Positions 6,183 to 6,941 of a stretch of 6,941 nucleotides of DNA are shown in pieces. Numbering within the stretch: the stretch's first letter is position 1; every line of letters begins with the position of its first letter. Below the pieces are notes generated by a model. The model was not told the DNA's origin and did no database searches. It worked only from the letters and a program-made list of their open reading frames with translations. The DNA comes from Bacteroidota bacterium (GTDB taxonomy: Bacteria; Bacteroidota; Bacteroidia; Bacteroidales; UBA1402): contig JAUZOU010000159.1 of the NCBI GenBank assembly GCA_030706285.1, positions 1 to 6,941 on the forward strand. Direction: 5' to 3'. Made by a program: the position numbers and the translations under genes.

Positions 6183-6431
6183 TTACAGACACGACACAAA
6201 AAATAGTATTTGAACGACATAAAGTGCAGAAATAGTTGTTAATTTGTATAGATTTTTTATCTCTTATGCATAATTAATGCACCTATAATCTTACGTTGGA
6301 ATGGAACCAATACCGTTGCGCAATTGGCATCTATCTAACTATAAATCAACGCAATACATAAAAGCAACGCATTTGTAAGATTTCAAGGCTCAAGTAGCGA
6401 ATCGATTGTTTTCAGCATCCTAGTTGTAGTG

Positions 6432-6439
6432 TATATTAA
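6432..6439 (+). promoter_or_regulatory. Weak candidate -7 element of the lipoprotein gene
   Basis: TATATTAA matches TAnnTTTG at four of six specified bases, 16 nt before the ATG at 6456. A TTG at 6406-6408 lies 23 nt upstream in the possible -33 position. The match is poor, and the alternative at 6239-6246 would imply a leader of about 200 nt. Confidence 0.2.
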
Positions 6440-6455
6440 TAAATACGGATCGTTT

Positions 6456-6866
6456 ATGCCCAAGAATAGATTGGCGTTCTTTTTTACCATCGGCCTTTTA
6501 TGTTTCTTTTTCAGTTGCGAAACAGAAGAACCTGATGGACGTTGGGGTGATATCATCAAGTTATCGGCTAAGAAGGTTGATTTTAAAGCAACAAGTGATT
6601 CGGTTGTCATAACGACAAAAGGGAATTGGTGGTGGATCGATGACATTACATTAAACAATCAATCTACTGGTAAAAATTACCTGACAGCATCTGATTCGAC
6701 CTACTTTTTAATCCAAGATAGTTGTTTTGTTGTTGAACGGCGTGATAAAAACACGCTGTTTATCAAAATGGATGAAAATCCAGGTAGGATAAAACGAATG
6801 CTTGAGGTCTATCTAGAAGCAGGAGACTACTTTGATCACATACAAATAACACAATCCGCAAAATAA
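6456..6866 (+). CDS. Small lipoprotein with one BACON-like domain
   Basis: 136-residue predicted lipoprotein. The N-terminus MPKNRLAFFFTIGLLCFFFSC has a charged start, a hydrophobic core and a lipobox-like end (FFS-C21), so C21 would be lipidated. The mature protein begins CETEEPD. Acidic residues right after the cysteine are a known surface-export signal in Bacteroidota lipoproteins, so outer-leaflet display is likely. Residues 35-136 read as one beta-sandwich of BACON type: IKLSAKKVDF, an aromatic turn GNWWWID (62-68), then FIKMDENPGRIKRMLEVYLEAGDYFDHIQITQSA at the end. The closing I-T-Q-S-A resembles BACON domains, which usually sit in front of glycosidase domains. Here no enzyme follows, so the domain stands alone, perhaps as a binding or adaptor protein. 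The frame is open upstream to a GTG at 6429, but the ATG at 6456 gives the clean signal peptide. Base composition is noticeably more AT-rich than in the glycosidase. Confidence 0.82.
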   Translation: MPKNRLAFFFTIGLLCFFFSCETEEPDGRWGDIIKLSAKKVDFKATSDSVVITTKGNWWWIDDITLNNQSTGKNYLTASDSTYFLIQDSCFVVERRDKNTLFIKMDENPGRIKRMLEVYLEAGDYFDHIQITQSAK

Positions 6867-6912
6867 GGATGGATTGAATGCAAACACCGGATTATCTATT
6901 GAAAAGGCATTT

Positions 6913-6941
6913 ATGTTTAAAAAATTACACTTAAATTTAAA
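6913..6941 (+). CDS. Probable 5' end of a further gene, cut by the window edge
   Basis: An ATG at 6913 opens a frame that stays open to the window end and reads MFKKLHLNL. AAAAGG at 6902-6907 lies six nt upstream and resembles a ribosome binding site, which is rare in this window. Two lysines followed by hydrophobic residues could be the start of a signal peptide. The start lies 46 nt after the lipoprotein stop, so a shared transcript is plausible. Nine codons do not allow a function to be named. Confidence 0.4.

Larger units (their letters stand above)
6075..6455. other. 381-bp AT-rich intergenic region with several dyads
   Basis: This gap separates the divergent amidase and lipoprotein genes and holds no convincing gene. 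CCTGTC (6160-6165) pairs with GACAGG (6177-6182), and a second CCTGTC lies at 6141-6146. TTATGCATAA (6264-6273) is a perfect palindrome, and TGCAT (6267-6271) mirrors ATGCA (6277-6281). TTGCGCAA (6316-6323) is another palindrome. CAACGCA is repeated at 6347-6353 and 6365-6371, an 18-bp period. TTAATTTG (6239-6246) is one base from the -7 consensus. Frames of 36 codons (6125-6235, +) and 25 codons (6301-6378, +) exist but have no recognisable features. The region could carry divergent regulatory sites or a small RNA. Confidence 0.5.

Noticed and set aside
6125..6235. Plus-strand ORF of 36 codons starting MLTGFTCHYS in the large gap.
   Set aside because: No ribosome binding site, promoter or recognisable motif; the length is expected by chance.
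6429..6455. GTG-initiated N-terminal extension of the lipoprotein.
   Set aside because: It would place nine residues ahead of a clean lipoprotein signal that begins at ATG 6456.
1..6941. CRISPR array, tRNA, rRNA, transposase or integrase.
   Set aside because: No regularly spaced repeats of suitable length, no cloverleaf or rRNA segments and no recombinase motifs were seen.

Overview
The window reads as chromosomal DNA of a member of the Bacteroidota, most likely Bacteroidales. The evidence is the repeated TAnnTTTG-type -7 promoter elements (exact at 59-66 and 1976-1983), start codons with almost no Shine-Dalgarno sequence, a GH43 enzyme with a signal peptide ending in YAQ, and a lipoprotein whose first mature residues are acidic and which carries a BACON-like fold. 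No rRNA, tRNA, CRISPR array, transposase or integrase is visible.

Layout. 92-1150 (+) is a secreted GH43 glycosidase of the exo-galactanase-like branch, with its own promoter and a weak terminator. 1273-1929 (+) is a seven-helix TrhA/hemolysin III (PAQR) membrane protein. After a 10-bp tandem repeat and an exact -7 element comes 2017-3054 (+), a class I methyltransferase-like protein. It is followed 33 nt later by 3088-4590 (+), a secreted calcineurin-like phosphoesterase, probably in the same transcript. 4711-5400 (+) is a short QueG-like iron-sulfur protein with a 14-bp palindrome just before its start. On the opposite strand, converging on it, 5478-6074 (-) is an Amidase_3 cell-wall amidase without signal peptide. 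A small hydrophobic ORF (5333-5485, -) starts inside the amidase stop region and is a speculative partner. A 381-bp AT-rich gap with several dyads follows. Then comes 6456-6866 (+), a small lipoprotein with one BACON-like domain, and probably the first codons of another gene at 6913.

The genes do not form one obvious pathway; this looks like a mosaic of housekeeping and envelope genes. Four of the six confident products act at or beyond the inner membrane: glycosidase, TrhA, phosphoesterase and lipoprotein. The amidase targets peptidoglycan, but its route to it is unclear. Base composition shifts across the window: positions 481-540 in the glycosidase hold 31 G+C of 60, and positions 6721-6780 in the lipoprotein hold 21 of 60.

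Two long reading frames start too early if the first possible start is used. The methyltransferase frame opens with a TTG that lies inside its -7 promoter element, and the lipoprotein frame opens with a GTG ahead of a clean lipoprotein signal. The annotated starts here are the internal ATGs at 2017 and 6456. I see no strong case for a wholly new system. The best leads are the amidase/overlapping small ORF pair, the GH43 active-site variant, and the orphan methyltransferase-phosphoesterase pair.
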